A stretch of 64,000 nt of DNA from Prunus persica. Lineage: Eukaryota; Streptophyta; Magnoliopsida; Rosales; Rosaceae. Shown here in pieces: positions 48,954 to 61,767 of the stretch (positions within the stretch are counted from its first letter, which is position 1; each line of letters begins with the position of its first letter). The stretch spans positions 35,037,557-35,101,556 of the forward strand of contig NC_034009.1 of the NCBI RefSeq assembly GCF_000346465.2, in the 5' to 3' direction. A model generated the notes under the pieces. That model was not told the origin of the DNA, did no database searches, and was given only the letters and a program-made list of their open reading frames with translations. The translations under genes were made by a program, and so were the position numbers.

Positions 48954-50477
48954 TTAATCTCTGCCAATCTCTCCAGCCAAAAACTTGTGAACCCTTCCAT
49001 TGATCTGAATTTCACTGCAGCCAGCAGTCTTAACAATGCCTGAATCATTCATCATATTTCTCCATCTTTGTGCTTCCTCCCATTGACCGCAGGATGCATA
49101 CAAGTTAGCAAACATCATATATTCACCATCGCTCAAGGAACAAGCCCTGTCCATAATTAGCTTCATAGCTTTCTCCCCATTTTCAAGGTCCTGATGAATG
49201 ACACAAGCACCAAGCAAGGCACCCAAGACCGACTCGCCCGGTTCAAACGACATCGTCTCAATGAGTTGCAGCGCAGAGTCAAAAAACCTGGCTTTGCTTA
49301 AAAGATCAACCATGCACCCATAATGCTCTGCCTTTGGAGTGATCCCAAATTGCTTTCCCATGCAAGCAAACAACTGGCATCCTTCTTCCACCAGCCCTGC
49401 ATGACTGCATGCACTTAGCAAAGCAATGAAGGTGATATCATCTGGTTTTATACGATTCTCTCTCATTTCGCCCAAGAATTTCAGAGCAGCCGAGCCGAAA
49501 CCATGTAGAGCAAGACCTGAAAGTATGGCATTCCAACAGTAGATATCCTTAACTTTCGACTTATAAAAGACCTCTAAGGAGCTCCCTATGCTTCCACACT
49601 TAGCATACATATCTATCAGTGCTGTTACTACATGGGGACTTGAGGCCTGCCCAAGCATTTTGGCATATGTGTGTATCTCCATGCCTGTTTCAAGTGAACC
49701 CAAGTGAGCACAGGCAGATAAAGCACCAGTCACAGTCAGATAATCAGGTTTGGTGTTTCCAGCCTTCATTTTGTAGAAGAGATCGATAGCTTTGGTGGGA
49801 AGTTGATTGTTCAAATAACCCATTATCATTGTGTTCCAGGTTATGACATTTCTTTCTGGCATTGCCTCAAACAATGTATGTGCTTCAGCCACATCTCCAG
49901 CGTTCATGCATGCCAGTATCATCGAGTTCCATGAGACGATGTCTTTCTCAGGAATTCCATCAAACACACTTCTCGCAGATGTTACGCTACCCATGCCTGC
50001 AAACCCGGAGATCATAATATTGAAGGATGAGAGGTCCTGCAATGGCATTGTATCGAAAATTTCGATTGCATTATCCATCTGGCCACCAGAAGCATACACA
50101 TCTAACATGGAGTTCCAGGCTACCACATCTCTCACAGGCATTTTATCAAACGCTTTACGAGCATTAACGAGGAGCCCGAGAGACGAATACATTTTCAGCA
50201 GAGCAGTTTGGACGAAAAGATGGTCGCAGAAACCAGTTTTAACAGTCTGGCCGTGGAGGGTTACCCCAATACGCAAATAAGAAGCATTGCCTGCTGCTTT
50301 GAGCAAAATGGGAAATGTGTAGTTATCAGCACAGAAACCAAGTCTTTGCATGTCTATGTATGATTGAATTGCATGCTCTGCATTTCCCTTAAGCACTTGA
50401 GCCTTTATAATTTTATTCCATCTTTGCAGATCATGCGAAGGTGAGAGACAAGTGTAGTTGCAGGTCACAAGAGCCAT
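48954..50477 (-). CDS. PLS-class PPR protein with E-type end
   Basis: One intronless frame of 507 aa, ATG at 50477. Alternating P, L and S repeats run from about residue 18 to 400, with words such as VVAWNSMLDVYASGG, DIVSWNSMILACMNAGD, NVITWNTMIMGYL and SSPHVVTALIDMYAKCGSI. The E domain (about 410-490) has VLGALLGACVIHQDLENGEK, YMMFANLYASCGQWEEA and AGCSEIQINGRVHKFLAGE. The protein stops at EIGRD, just where an E+ or DYW extension would begin, so it is E/E+ type without its own deaminase. Such proteins guide C-to-U RNA editing in plastids or mitochondria with a partner DYW protein. The N-terminus (MALVTCNYTCLSPSHDLQRW) is too short to judge targeting. Length is on the short side for the class, but the ends look complete. 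Confidence 0.9.
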   Translation of the reverse strand: MALVTCNYTCLSPSHDLQRWNKIIKAQVLKGNAEHAIQSYIDMQRLGFCADNYTFPILLKAAGNASYLRIGVTLHGQTVKTGFCDHLFVQTALLKMYSSLGLLVNARKAFDKMPVRDVVAWNSMLDVYASGGQMDNAIEIFDTMPLQDLSSFNIMISGFAGMGSVTSARSVFDGIPEKDIVSWNSMILACMNAGDVAEAHTLFEAMPERNVITWNTMIMGYLNNQLPTKAIDLFYKMKAGNTKPDYLTVTGALSACAHLGSLETGMEIHTYAKMLGQASSPHVVTALIDMYAKCGSIGSSLEVFYKSKVKDIYCWNAILSGLALHGFGSAALKFLGEMRENRIKPDDITFIALLSACSHAGLVEEGCQLFACMGKQFGITPKAEHYGCMVDLLSKARFFDSALQLIETMSFEPGESVLGALLGACVIHQDLENGEKAMKLIMDRACSLSDGEYMMFANLYASCGQWEEAQRWRNMMNDSGIVKTAGCSEIQINGRVHKFLAGEIGRD

Positions 50478-50982
50478 CTCAATTGAGAGAAACTAGAAAC
50501 TCCATTTACCAGACGGACTTTACAAAGTACAATGTCAAAAACTCACCAAGGGTTTACGCGCCAGAGCGAAGGAAGAAGATGAAAGCAAAACATAAGGTGA
50601 AGATTTATTGAAGCTAAAAGACAAAGTGATAAACAATATCCATAGAGAAAATTTAAGACCGCATACCGGCCAAGTACAAATTCCAGATTAATAGTACACA
50701 GATTGCAAAACTAATGTAACAAAAGGATCAAGCAAGATCCTGTTCATCTCGATTGTTCCTGGGACGAATTTAACCCAGGCTCGAGAGAAATACAAGACAT
50801 CATGTTTCTCAGCTTCATCAAAACTAAACTAAAATCCCCAAAAAGAAAAATATACAACTGAATAAAATTATCCTCCGTTAAATAACTTTCAAAAATATGG
50901 GGGAAAATATAAGGCCTACTGCTCTTTCCCCCTGCGGCCAAAAGCCAGATAGCTTTCCTCTGATAACTAAAACTAGCATGAA
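50478..50982. other. PPR promoter and eIFiso4G 3' region
   Basis: 505 bases. The left part is the short promoter and leader of the PPR gene; the right part is the 3' UTR of eIFiso4G. No repeats seen. Confidence 0.55.
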
Positions 50983-53900
50983 TCAGGAAAGCAAAGTCTC
51001 ACAAGCCTGGACCTCAGTTTCCTGGTTTGCCAAAAATTCTTGCCCAGAAGGGCTGGACGTAATGCTCTTCTTAGCAGCACCAAAGATGGCTGTCCGGAAC
51101 ATGTCATCTTCCACCTTCTTCAGGATTTGTGTCACAACCTTGAAGTCCAACACCCCTGCCAGAGCCAACTTCCCAATAACATCACCAAAATTAGTTGGTG
51201 CCTTTGGCAAATCAATGCCGATATCATCCAACATTGACCCATAAAGAAGGCACCCAGTTCCTATATCAACAGATGTCACAACTTTTTTATTGAACAAGAA
51301 CTCAAGAAGCTTTATAACGGGTTCCACACATGGTGGGATCTTTTCCAGAGCAACGGCAATAGCTTCCTTAACAACCTCTGGATGGTAAGCTGGGGCTTTC
51401 AGCTCCTCCACACATTGAAGTGCTTCATCGAGAATCCGAACACTGAAATATTCCTCCAGCAGAGATACAGTTTTCCTATGAAGAACAGCAGAATTTGACA
51501 CCGTTGCAGGAGCCAGAGGCTTAGCAGAATCTGATACAGTTGCAGGAGCCAGAGGCTTCTCCAAAGGAATTGCAGATGCAGCCGGAACTATAGGTTTGGG
51601 GTTTTGAGTAAGAGGTTCGATTCCTGCAATCAAATTAGTTCTGGTAGGAGGACCACCAGCTCCCTGCAACAAGGCACTTGTTTTCCCAGCTATTATGCCA
51701 CCACTTCCTTGAGGTAAAAATTTTGAATTAAGAGAAGGTGTTTTGCTGATCAAAGGTGGCTGCACACGGCTGGCAGACTGGGAGGGCCCCAAACCATCAC
51801 GCTTGGTCATTGAACGGGATCGATAAACCTCCCAATTGTCAGTATCAAGACCAGGCATTCCTGGCATTTTCCTGGTCCCTGGCATTCCGGGCATAGGCCT
51901 TGTAACAGGAAAACCTCCAGGGCTCAAATCCCCATGGGAACCTGCATTGCGAGCATTTCTCATCATTGCTGTTGCACCTGAACGCAACCCTAGATTCTTT
52001 TCTGCTTCTGAATGGATTTCACTGATAGTCTTTGCTTTCACCTATCAGAACAGAGAATTTAAAAGAAAAAAACACAAGTCAGAAACACAAGTTCCAACTA
52101 TAATGTACCTCAATGCATTTTATGGTTAGCCCCCTTAAAACAGAAAGGAGAAATGACACGATATGTAGAATCACCTCTTCACGCCTGGGAACCCAGTTGT
52201 TAGACCGCAAATCAAGAACATTGCGGACCATGAACCTCAGCCGTGGTGCAAGTTCAGTGTTTGTAGTCAGCTCCTTCAACCTACTAAAATAGCTATCATT
52301 GATTCTCCGAGATTTTTGGCTTTCATCCAGCTGCTTACCTATGGTGTTGAAAAATTGGCATATTGCCTCCACATTCTCCTCAGCAGGGCATGCTTTGCCA
52401 TCATGTCCCAGAAGCTCCTGTGTTACACAAGAGTGCATAGTTAGTCCAACAGTCAAACTCCTGTATAAAAAGACAACCCAGAAAAAGTGAATTAACACTA
52501 GCAAGGACCTGAACAATATGGTGGACAATCTTTTCAGGCACCATCTTTTGCTTTAAAAGTTCTCCAATAAGGCGTATGTTTCCTAGAGTTCGCAACTTAA
52601 GCATTCGTTCTTTATCTCTGCATTCCATTTCTTGCTCGGGAGCAGTCATCTGCCTAATTTCTGCCCTCAGGTTGTCAGCACCTTCAAAAGCCTCTTGACA
52701 ATTATTCAATAGGACTCGTTTAAAAGTGATTTCTTTCCCGCCAAGCTCCTCAGATGGGAAAGGAGGAAGCTTTGCATTAAGATCTGAGCATAAAAGGGCA
52801 TACATAGGACAAAATGTTGGCTCCAGCACAGCCTTATCAAATATCAGAAAGATAACATCCTGCAATTCAAATTGAACCCTAAAGCTCTTTAGCCAGAAAG
52901 CAATAGCTCAGTATGGAGTTCAAAGTATTCAATTTACTGAAAACAAACCTTTAAAATATCTGGAGTCGTGATTCCAGAATCAATAAGTTGACCCTTGAGA
53001 ACATCAAACTTCTCTGGTGTCAATTTGTTCAATATACTGCACAGAAATTAGAACACTTTTTGTAAGATACTCAGATAGAACAAGCAGATGCACAAAAGAA
53101 AAAGTCGTGAAAGCATCTTTTTAAAATGTAATACAAATTATGAAGGCATATCTTTCAGCTCATAGGTAGAAGAGAACGAATTACCCTTTCACTGTCTTCA
53201 ACACACGTTCCTTGTCAGACAAAGTTCCTCTTCGAACTGACCATGGAACTTCTGCCTTAATGAGGGCAGGAGCAGGCCCTACCTGGTTTTGTGCAAAAGG
53301 TTAGGATAAGAAAAAAGAACTATTGGAGCAAACAAAATCTTCCATTATACATTGGTGCCATTTGAACCCCATCAAACAACCATAAGCATCCTAAACTGAC
53401 TTTTGATAGATAATTAAACATACCAGCCAATGATTCCTTATTGAGTATGTATAGAAATCAAGAACCAATGATCAAACAATTAGAAACACAGAGTACTCAA
53501 TATACAATAATTAAAATTACAAATAATGTCTTAAGTAGAACTTCTTTGGTGGTATTTACTGCATAGGTCAAGGAATCAGGAAGAGTAAACAAATTTACTC
53601 TGTAGTATAGCATGGAAAAACATAGAATCGTAAGAGACAAGAGACCATGTATATCCTTTACACAATCTGATAATAACTTATTACCACTTGGTTACCAGAA
53701 ATTTGCGCCCTTCCAAACTGGGAATTTTGCTGGTTATTCAATTCCTTTTTATCTTCCTCAGAAGCAGGCAACTGTGCAGATCGACCACGCCAATCGCGAT
53801 TATCTGGCTCAGAATAACGAGCTTGGGGTTGAGGTTGCAGCTAAAGAAAATTGAAGTCAATGTTAGAAGTCCTAAAACATATAAAGAAAGGAAAATTATA

Positions 53901-55417
53901 TATGACCTATAGAATCATAGGATGAAAGAATAATTTGAAAAAATCCAATCACATGGACTCAACAGTTGTAAATGTGAAAATTGATATTCACGAGTTTACT
54001 GTCCATATAAATAAAACATTTACTTTTTTTTTTTGGACGAAAAAATAAAACATTTACATGGTAGAAGAGATTAGTAATTAAACTCACATTGGCATCTGCA
54101 CGACCCCAAGTAGGATCCTCTATAACAAACTCAGTATCTATTTCTTGTTTAATCTTCAAAATTTCCTCAGGGATAGTAGTACCCTATACAAGAAGTAAGA
54201 TCATCATATAACGCTATCAGCCACACTTTCCAGGAAAGATACATACTAAGAAATATTCTACTTCTCTTGCTAGTGCTTCATAACCATATTAAAGAACAAC
54301 AGAAGCTATTAAGAAAAGTGATCACAACAAGTACCTCCCTGAGCTGCAAAAGTTGATCTCTAGTATATCGAACACGCTCACGACCTTCAAACCGCAAGTC
54401 ACCAGTCTATTACAAGAACACATTTGAAAGAGTAAAAACATTATAAGTTGTAATCATCAGTAAATTAACTATATATCTTACAACATAAATAAGCAAGCCC
54501 GCACAAAAAAGGAGATGTGTTATTAACGAAGAGTGAGGATGGCATACATGACCGACCATACCACAATTAGAGCTTGAACCTAGAAAGCAAAGACACAAAT
54601 ACAACCATAATAGATCATATGTGTTGAAAAGTGAAGACATATCAAATTAGAACACACGTATCAATTAGAAAATCACAATCAACAGACAGAAGCCAAAATT
54701 ATATTTAAGAAGCTTAACATGTAATGTCGGTTCTTTATGGGCATTGCGGACTCATTGCATGCCCACCTAAATCCAACATATAACTCTTCGTCCATATTTA
54801 CAGCTGGTACACATTCTTGAGAGCCCTGCCAAGAATTAGGACGTTTAAATCTACCAATATCAAATTCACCATATTTGGACGATCAAATCTTTTTCTAGGA
54901 ATCTCAAAGTTTTGGTTTTTGAGGATTTCAAGGAATAATGTGAATGAAGATCCAATTTGTATAATGATAACGTTCATTTATCAGAAAAAGTAAAACTCTT
55001 TAGCAATTACGCTCAATATGTCCAGGCAACAACCTTATAATACAACACCGAAGCCATTCCAAACAAATATATATACATAATAATAAAAACTCGATATCCA
55101 CTCAAGGAAGAAAAAAAAAAGAGAAAAATATTGTTTTGAACTAACTAAACCTCCAGAGAACCAGATCTGTAGAACAAGCAAATACATTCATTAATAAGCT
55201 TATGCAATCATACATACATACATACAAATATACATATCTGTATACGTTTGGAGCTAGGGTTAGGAGGGACCTTGAAGGCAGGAGCGAGGCCGGCATGGGA
55301 CTGGAGAGCCTGAGCCTCTGAAGAAGAAGAATCAAAGCGAGGTGCGAGGAATCTGGGGGCACGAAGGCCACCGGCGCCTCCAGGTCTCAAGCTTATCACC
55401 GTCGGATCCGCCATCAT
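50983..55417 (-). CDS. eIFiso4G: eukaryotic translation initiation factor iso4G
   Basis: Nine exons join in frame to 769 aa: 55271..55417, 54335..54406, 54088..54183, 53685..53840, 53185..53282, 52949..53036, 52509..52859, 52175..52417 and 50983..52041. The order is: N-terminal [11 protein letters not shown]; an eIFiso4E-binding motif YxxxxLL at Y63-L69 (YTRDQLL); the MIF4G domain (about 185-415) with [35 protein letters not shown] and [20 protein letters not shown]; a Pro/Gly/Met-rich linker; and an MA3 domain (about 600-735) with [20 protein letters not shown] and [19 protein letters not shown]. Length agrees with Arabidopsis eIFiso4G1 (about 780 aa). It scaffolds the plant cap-binding complex eIFiso4F with eIFiso4E, eIF4A and eIF3 in the cytosol. 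The linker has a small duplicated block (PLAPATVS twice). I chose the first ATG of the ATGATG pair. Confidence 0.95.
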
Positions 55418-56637
55418 AACTTGGCGCCGTTGATTTTTTCCGAATAGATAGGGGGAAGAGATTGCAGCCGTCCGATTGGGTAAAGAGAGAAAGGGGCGTT
55501 TGGTATCGTGGATAGGGTTAGGTTGTGTTTGCAGATAGAGACAGAGGCTCTCTCTCTCTCTCTCTCTCTTTTTTTCTCTATACGTGTAGGCGTGCAATCT
55601 CCTCGCAGCAGCTGCAAAGAGAAGAGACGATAGAAACGCAAGCCCTATTTAAATTAAAATTGAGAGAAACCTTCCGGTTGTCGTTTTAACTCTTAAATTT
55701 CCTGAAACGCTTATGAACCGAGGTAATATAATTTCTGACTGAAAAAATAAAATATAACCTACATTTGTTTAAATTTGTAAAAATAAATAATAAAATTTAA
55801 AACTTATTTACAGAATAATCAAAAGGAAAATTAAAATCTACTCTTATTTTGTTAAGCATATCTTTCTTTCTTTGGTTAAAAAAACTTTTATTTGGTTTAA
55901 ACCTCTTCTTGGTAAATTAAAAAAATTCCAAAATAACTTTCTTTCTTTTTTTTTTCTTTCGTATTTTGGTGAGATGTGTTTACCTAATTGAGTCATTGCA
56001 ATTACTTTTCAACTTTTCCTTTCCCTTTATAGGAAGAAATGTGCATCCATTTTCATATATATATATATATATATAGTATTAATACAATTAATATTTAAAC
56101 ATTTAAATAATATTTTAGCCTTATTTAATTACTTTAATGATTAATTATGTTTTTATTATTAATTTTTAGTGATTAATTAGTATTTAAATATTTATAAATT
56201 ACTTAATAATTAATAATTATTATTTTTTAATTGTTTGTGGAATTTTATTTTCTTCAGGGACAAAATAGATAATTACTTAATATTTTTAAGTAAGTAATAT
56301 CTTAGTCTTATTTAATTAATAATTTTAGTTATTATTTCTTGAGTGAATAATTTAATTAGTTTCATAAATTACTTAATAAATAGCAATGAATTATTTTGCG
56401 GACTTAATTTTTTTAAAATTTCCAATAAAATTAGTTTAAGTACTCCAAAAAAAAAAATTGTATTCCAATAATGGATTTTACCTTCTAACCCATAAATTCA
56501 AGTGCCGAACCAAAAACCTTACCTTCCAAACTTGTTTCAAATCCATTTTCAAGCATCAAATCCTAACTATAAGCCTATTCTAGGGCACTTATAACTTGAC
56601 TAGGCTTGGATACTCACGTAACTCAACCTTAATTTTT

Positions 56638-58826
56638 TCTAGAGGCGGTTCTTAGGGTGTGCAAGGTGAGCACAAGCACAAGGCCCCACAAATATTATAT
56701 TGCTGTATTAAAAGTTATTCTATTGAGGTTATTTATAATAATCAGATTGAGGTTAGTATAATATACTAATATTACATATACTACATAAAATTTGCCATTA
56801 ACTTTGCAGACCAAAAAAAAATATTTCCATACTAGACACATTAAAAAAACAAAAACCAAAACTTTGCATACATAATATATTAATGTAATATATAACATAG
56901 CCAAACCCTTATATAGCATACAAGTTTATTTTTCTTTCCCCCCAACTGTCATACGCCATGTAGTTAGGGGCAGAACCACTTAGGGACTAGTGTGGTCTGC
57001 TCGCCAATTTTTATATAAAATATTGTATATTAATATCTTTTATGATACTTCAAATATTTTTAGGGTTTTCTCTTCAAGTTTACATTTAAAAAAAAAAAAA
57101 TGTTTTAGATCAATTTTCTAAAAATTTAGTATACATATTATTATTTTTTACACAAGTCCTTCCTTCAAATCTAATAGTCAGATTCACCAATTTCTCTAGA
57201 TTTGTGACTATTTATTCTCTTATTCTCCATATAATATATTATCAAGTTTCAATTTATTTTTTTTGCCAAATTATCACGTTTCAATTGGGTTGGCTCACTT
57301 AATTAAGATTGTTGATCCTTCTCTTTTTTTATTTATTGTTTTCTCTTCGCCTATAGGGTTTGGGAAATTTTGAATTATTCTCTATTGAGTTCAATGGATC
57401 TTTCAACTCATTTGTAGATTACCAAAAGAAAAAAAGTGTAAAGATTTCATCACATATGTATTATGTATGATGTTTTGGCCTTTTTGGTTAATTTGGAATG
57501 TATTGTGAGTTGGAATTTTTTTTATAAATATTTTGTAAGAGGCCCTTCACACATGAAATCCTTGCTCCGTCACTGCATGTAGCCTTCTGTTGCAAGTTTC
57601 ATGAATCAAGCTCAATTCTCTCTCTCAGATTCTTAAAGTTTTCACTCATTTTTTTCTAAATGATAATTGAAGAAAATTCCCAAATCAATAAGTCCATCCT
57701 CGTATGACCAAGACAAATTTTTTTTTAAATTTTTTTTTATTAAAAGCGATAGTAATTTTATTGATAACACACATAAAAGTACAGAGTAGCCGCAATGCCA
57801 AATATGAGTACAACATCTCCAGTTACCAAACATAAAAATAAATTGGTTTGATCTGGAGAGAATTACGCATGCCAAAAAAACTTAAAAACTCCAATTCGGC
57901 AGACAAGAAGCACCTGTACTTAGAGTACAATACAGATCCACCGCGCAACGGCAGTAACGGCAAATCCGTATCGGAAAGTCGAACACTAAATACAAACATC
58001 AGCGAACTTCTATTGAGTTTCTGAGAATTATTAGACTAAAAAAACACAGAAACAAGGACACTACACCACTTCCTATCCAACAAACCAAAGAGACTCGTAG
58101 CACCAACATGGCTAAACCTCTTATTTTGCACAGGCAAAATTCGATCCCACACAAACCAGCAACAATCACTTTTTCAACTCCAAACATTGAATTGGAGCAA
58201 ATTCCAACAAAATCATAGCATCTACGGTGGATTGCAATACTTGCTTCAAAAACACAACGAAAACCAAAGAGAAAAGCTGGGTCGACAGCACCACACCGTA
58301 ACCATCCAGTGACACAAGACACATCCAAGAACAACAAAAGTCACCAAGGACCTACAACAAAAAACACACAAACAAACAAACAAAAGACAAGATCCAGATA
58401 AATCTTGGAGAGGACCCAAAATCCAAACAAATATGGGGAGAGAATATGAGAGGGGAAGAAAACTAGGAAAAGAGAAAGGGAGATGAGGAGAGGAAGATGG
58501 AAGATGGAGAAGCCGCCCACCCCCAGAGGGGGCGGCGGCTACAGTGCAAACTCACAGTTTCACCTTCAGAAAGATAATTAAGGGTGTAATATTATAGTTT
58601 AAATTTTGATAGTATGGTTATTGATCCAAGAAAATTCATTAAGTAATTATCGAAGGATTTTTATTTAATGTGATTGGCTTTTGGTGAGTTTTAGTTGTAA
58701 ATTTGCTATCAATGATTCAATATATATGGTCCCAATTCTAATTCTTTTGTTAAAGATTTTGTTTTAAGAGGCTCCATTACTCATTTTGCATACTGCTTTT
58801 AAAATTTCAGAGCCGCCTCTAGGTTT
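56638..58826. mobile_element. degenerate element with CTAGAGGCGG ends
   Basis: The left end CTAGAGGCGGTTCT (near 56638) is mirrored by AGAGCCGCCTCTAG at about 58811..58825, 13 of 14 positions. The interior is noncoding and contains another element (56964..57575). No target duplication could be matched, so it may be truncated or old. Confidence 0.4.
56964..57575. mobile_element. hAT-like nonautonomous element, nested
   Basis: The left end TTAGGGGCAGAACC and the inverted right end CAGTGACGGAGCAA are weakly alike, in the style of hAT termini (CAGNGGCGGAGC). The flanks CCATGTAG (56956..56963) and GCATGTAG (57575..57582) are a near-perfect 8-bp duplication, the size hAT elements make. It has no transposase frame. 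Confidence 0.45.
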
Positions 58827-59368
58827 TACGATTAGGGTTTTGATCTTAGGGGTTAGTACGATGTAATCGAACCTAAACCTAGTTAGTTGAGTATGTCTTG
58901 AGATAGATTTTAACAAATGGTTTGTTGTTGTAATCCCAACAAAATTTCGTTGAAAAATATATATCGTGACATATATTTGCTCGGCTCGTTAAAGTTTGTC
59001 GAAATACAAAAAGTTTGACAAGATAGGCATATCCCGACAAAATTTAGCCACACATATCTAAGTTAGGTCCGATTTCGTCATACCAACCCAAAATTGAGAT
59101 CAAAACTTTAATTGTAAAGCCCTATTAAACAAGCAAGAAAAAAGCAGACAAAACACAAACATAACCCTGATCTAAAAAAAAGAAAAAAAAAGAAAAAACA
59201 CAAACACCACGTGTGAGCACACCTTCCACAAGAGAGCTTCTCTGTATACGGAGTCCAGAGATTTCAGCATATTCAAACATTCAGCCCAACCAGCTATTTA
59301 TTTGGAAGAGCTCGTCAACTCCCAATTCCAAATTTCCAAACGAGCTCCAAGTCCCCAACCAGACAAAT

Positions 59369-61767
59369 ATGGCTTCCATGCCTTTCTCTGCAACTTTTTC
59401 AACCCCTCTACACGGTTATTCTCAAACAAAAACAACAAGAAGCTCAAATTCTTCAGCTTCATGCCCTTCCATGGCTTTCTGGGCCCCCTCCGTCAAATCT
59501 TCACTTGGGTCATCTAAATCAGCAATTTTCCAGAACGGGTTCTCTTTGCAATCACCGAGTTTTAATGGGGTTTTCTTCAAAGCTCGGTCTTTGGGTGTTT
59601 ATGCAAGAGCAGCTACAGAGAAAACTCTTTATGATTTCAGTGTCAAGGTATATCGTATATGTTCCTGAAAGAATTTACTTTTTTCTCCTTTTCCTTAATA
59701 GGCAGAATACCATTTGGATGTGACTGGGAAAAGAACCAAACTTGTAGCTCAATTTTTTATGTGGATGACAAAAATTGGTATCAATTTGATATTTATGAAG
59801 TCAATAAGTTTATTTTTATGTAGGATATTGACGGAAAGGATGTTCCTCTTAGCAAATTCAAGGGGAAGGTTCTTCTGATTGTGAACGTGGCTTCAAAATG
59901 GTATTGGGAAGTCCTTTGGATATTTGTCTCTGAGCTGAACTTTTGTAATATATTTGTCAAATTGAATTTTACGAAAGGCCTCTGTGGAAGTTTGAGATGC
60001 TTGTGAATTAATAAAAAATATTTGTTTGTATATCAGTGGATTGACTTCTTCAAATTACTCAGAACTGTCACACTTGTATGAAAAGTACAAAACTCAAGGT
60101 ATGCTCCATCTCGGGAAATTCCTATTGATTCTTTTCAATAATAGTTTTTTCGCCACAAAAATGTGCATTAGATTGAATTTATACATTCTGAAATCCTTTG
60201 GATAGTCCTGCCAATTACATCCATAAAGGCAGTGCTTTTTTCTTGTTACACAAGTCACCTTCTTTTTGGTTGGTCAGGGTGAACATTAGAGTCAGGTGGT
60301 AATAGTTGCTGTCTATGTAGGATTTGAGATTCTAGCTTTCCCTTGCAATCAGTTTGGGGGCCAAGAGCCTGGATCAAACCCGGAAATCAAGCAGTTTGCT
60401 TGTACAAGGTTTAAAGCTGAATTCCCCATTTTTGACAAGGTGTGAGGTTCAGCCGCATGTCTTCCTTCCATTACTTTATTTTTTCTTTTCATATATTTTT
60501 TTACGGAGATGGTTTCAAGTACTACAAGTGCATAACAGGTTGATGTCAACGGTCCCAGCACAGCTCCGGTTTACCAGTTTCTGAAATCAAGTGCAGGAGG
60601 TTTTCTAGGTGACCTTGTCAAGTGGAATTTTGAGAAGTTTTTGGTGGACAAGAATGGTAAAGTTGTTGAGAGATACCCACCAACAACATCACCTTTTCAA
60701 ATTGAGGTATGCTTTTCCTTGTTTCATTCGGTTTTATAATTTGTAAATTCAATGATACCTGGGTATTGATTGGATCATCTATAAGTTAGTAAGGTGTGCG
60801 ACAAGCCTTCACAAAAGGAGAACCTTAGGGCCCGTTTGATAACCATTTCAGTTTTAGTTTTTAGTTTTCATTTTTTGTGCTAGAGTATAGAGGAAAATGA
60901 GAGTGAGAATGGGAGTGAGGATGAGATTGAGAGAGAGGATGAGTGGGGGAGGATGAGAGGGAGGAGTAACAAAAATGAAAACAAAATCTTGAAAGTGAAA
61001 ACAATTTGAAATAGATTTCAGTTTTTAGTTTTAGTTTTCACTTTTGTTACTTCTCCCTCCCATCCTCTCCTCTCATCTTCCCTCCCAATCCCAATCCCAT
61101 CTCCACTCTCACTCTCACTTCCATTCTCCCTCTTTTTGATGATTTGGTGGTCAAGTAAGACTAAAGTTATGCTCTTATTTTTATGAATTGAAATAGTTTT
61201 AAAATTCCCCTTTCCAATAACTGCTCCATTTTTGTTTTGATAAAATATGAAGCCTATTCGAAGTTAAAGGCTAATAGTTTTGTTTAACCACAGATGCTAA
61301 TTGGAACGTTCCTATAAATCTCCTGAGATACTCTCTTGTAGTTGTTTCTTTGAGCCTGTTTGCTGAGTTTGCTGCTTGTAACTTTTTAGTTTGCAGTCTG
61401 TGCTGCTGTTGCAGCTTTCTTTGGATTTAAAAAAAAAAATTCATTCATACCAAAACGAAGAGGTTAGTTTAGTAACATAGGTATAAAGGCAACTAACAAA
61501 AAGATTGAATCAGCTCTGAAACTTAATATTAGCTATCGAAATAACGTGTGCATTTTCTGCTTAATGTGTCTCTGAGTTAAAATAGCGTTGCAACTTGAGC
61601 ATCATAATCTGAACCGAAAATATAAGAGTATTTCCTCCTTACCAGCTGCATCCTGTCATGTGAGCAACTGTAGAAGTAACTGTTCTCAGTCTCGCTGTTT
61701 TGCTGGTCTGATTCTTTGTCTATACAATTTTTTTCAGAGGGATATCCAGAAACTGGTGGCAGCTTGA
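59369..61767 (+). CDS. GPX: plastid glutathione peroxidase (thioredoxin-type)
   Basis: Six exons join in frame to 244 aa: 59369..59647, 59824..59900, 60037..60098, 60321..60439, 60539..60706 and 61738..61767. The first 80 or so residues are Ser/Thr-rich and nearly free of acids ([16 protein letters not shown] to [12 protein letters not shown]), a chloroplast transit peptide. The core has the peroxidatic C119 (NVASKCGLTSSNY), Q154 ([13 protein letters not shown]), W208 (LVKWNFEKF) and the resolving C167 (FACTRF). Plant enzymes of this type use Cys in place of selenocysteine and thioredoxin as reductant, removing lipid and hydrogen peroxides. It matches the Arabidopsis GPX1/GPX7 pair, and the neighbouring PP2C is conserved there too. 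The last exon codes for only nine residues (RDIQKLVAA). Intron 5 is 1 kb and contains a foldback repeat. Confidence 0.95.
60829..61167. mobile_element. foldback inverted repeat in GPX intron 5
   Basis: The left arm starts TTAGGGCCCGTTTGATAACC, then TTCAGTTTTAGTTTTTAG and a G/A-rich tract (GAGAGTGAGAATGGGAGTGA). After AACAAAAATGAAAAC and a centre near 61000 the complement returns (GTTTTCACTTTTGTTACT, CTCCCTCCCATCCTC, CCACTCTCACTCTCACTT). The right terminus GATTTGGTGGTCAAG is a weak match to the left. GGGCCCGTTTGATAAC starts are common in plant MITEs. The arms would pair into a long, imperfect hairpin. Confidence 0.65.

Larger units (their letters stand above)
55418..59368. other. AT-rich spacer with nested transposon remnants
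   Basis: Divergent spacer of 4 kb. The eIFiso4G leader (55418 to about 55640) has a CT microsatellite at 55547..55569. Bases 55700..56640 are very AT-rich (AT)n and ATTAAT words, with no gene. Bases 56638..58826 look like a transposon with another inserted in it, listed separately. Within it, 57715..58560 reads like a separate insert with a poly-T left end and a GC-rich right part (GCCGCCCACCCCCAGAGGGG). The rest, to 59368, is the promoter and leader of GPX, with a CAAACACCACGTGTGAG G-box-like site at 59201..59217. Confidence 0.5.

Noticed and set aside
57999..58337. 112-codon frame on the minus strand
   Set aside because: Low-complexity sequence inside transposon remnants, no domain recognised, and no splice context.
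59213..59368. Extended GPX N-terminus
   Set aside because: The upstream frame starts at GTG with no ATG; the ATG at 59369 begins a typical transit peptide.
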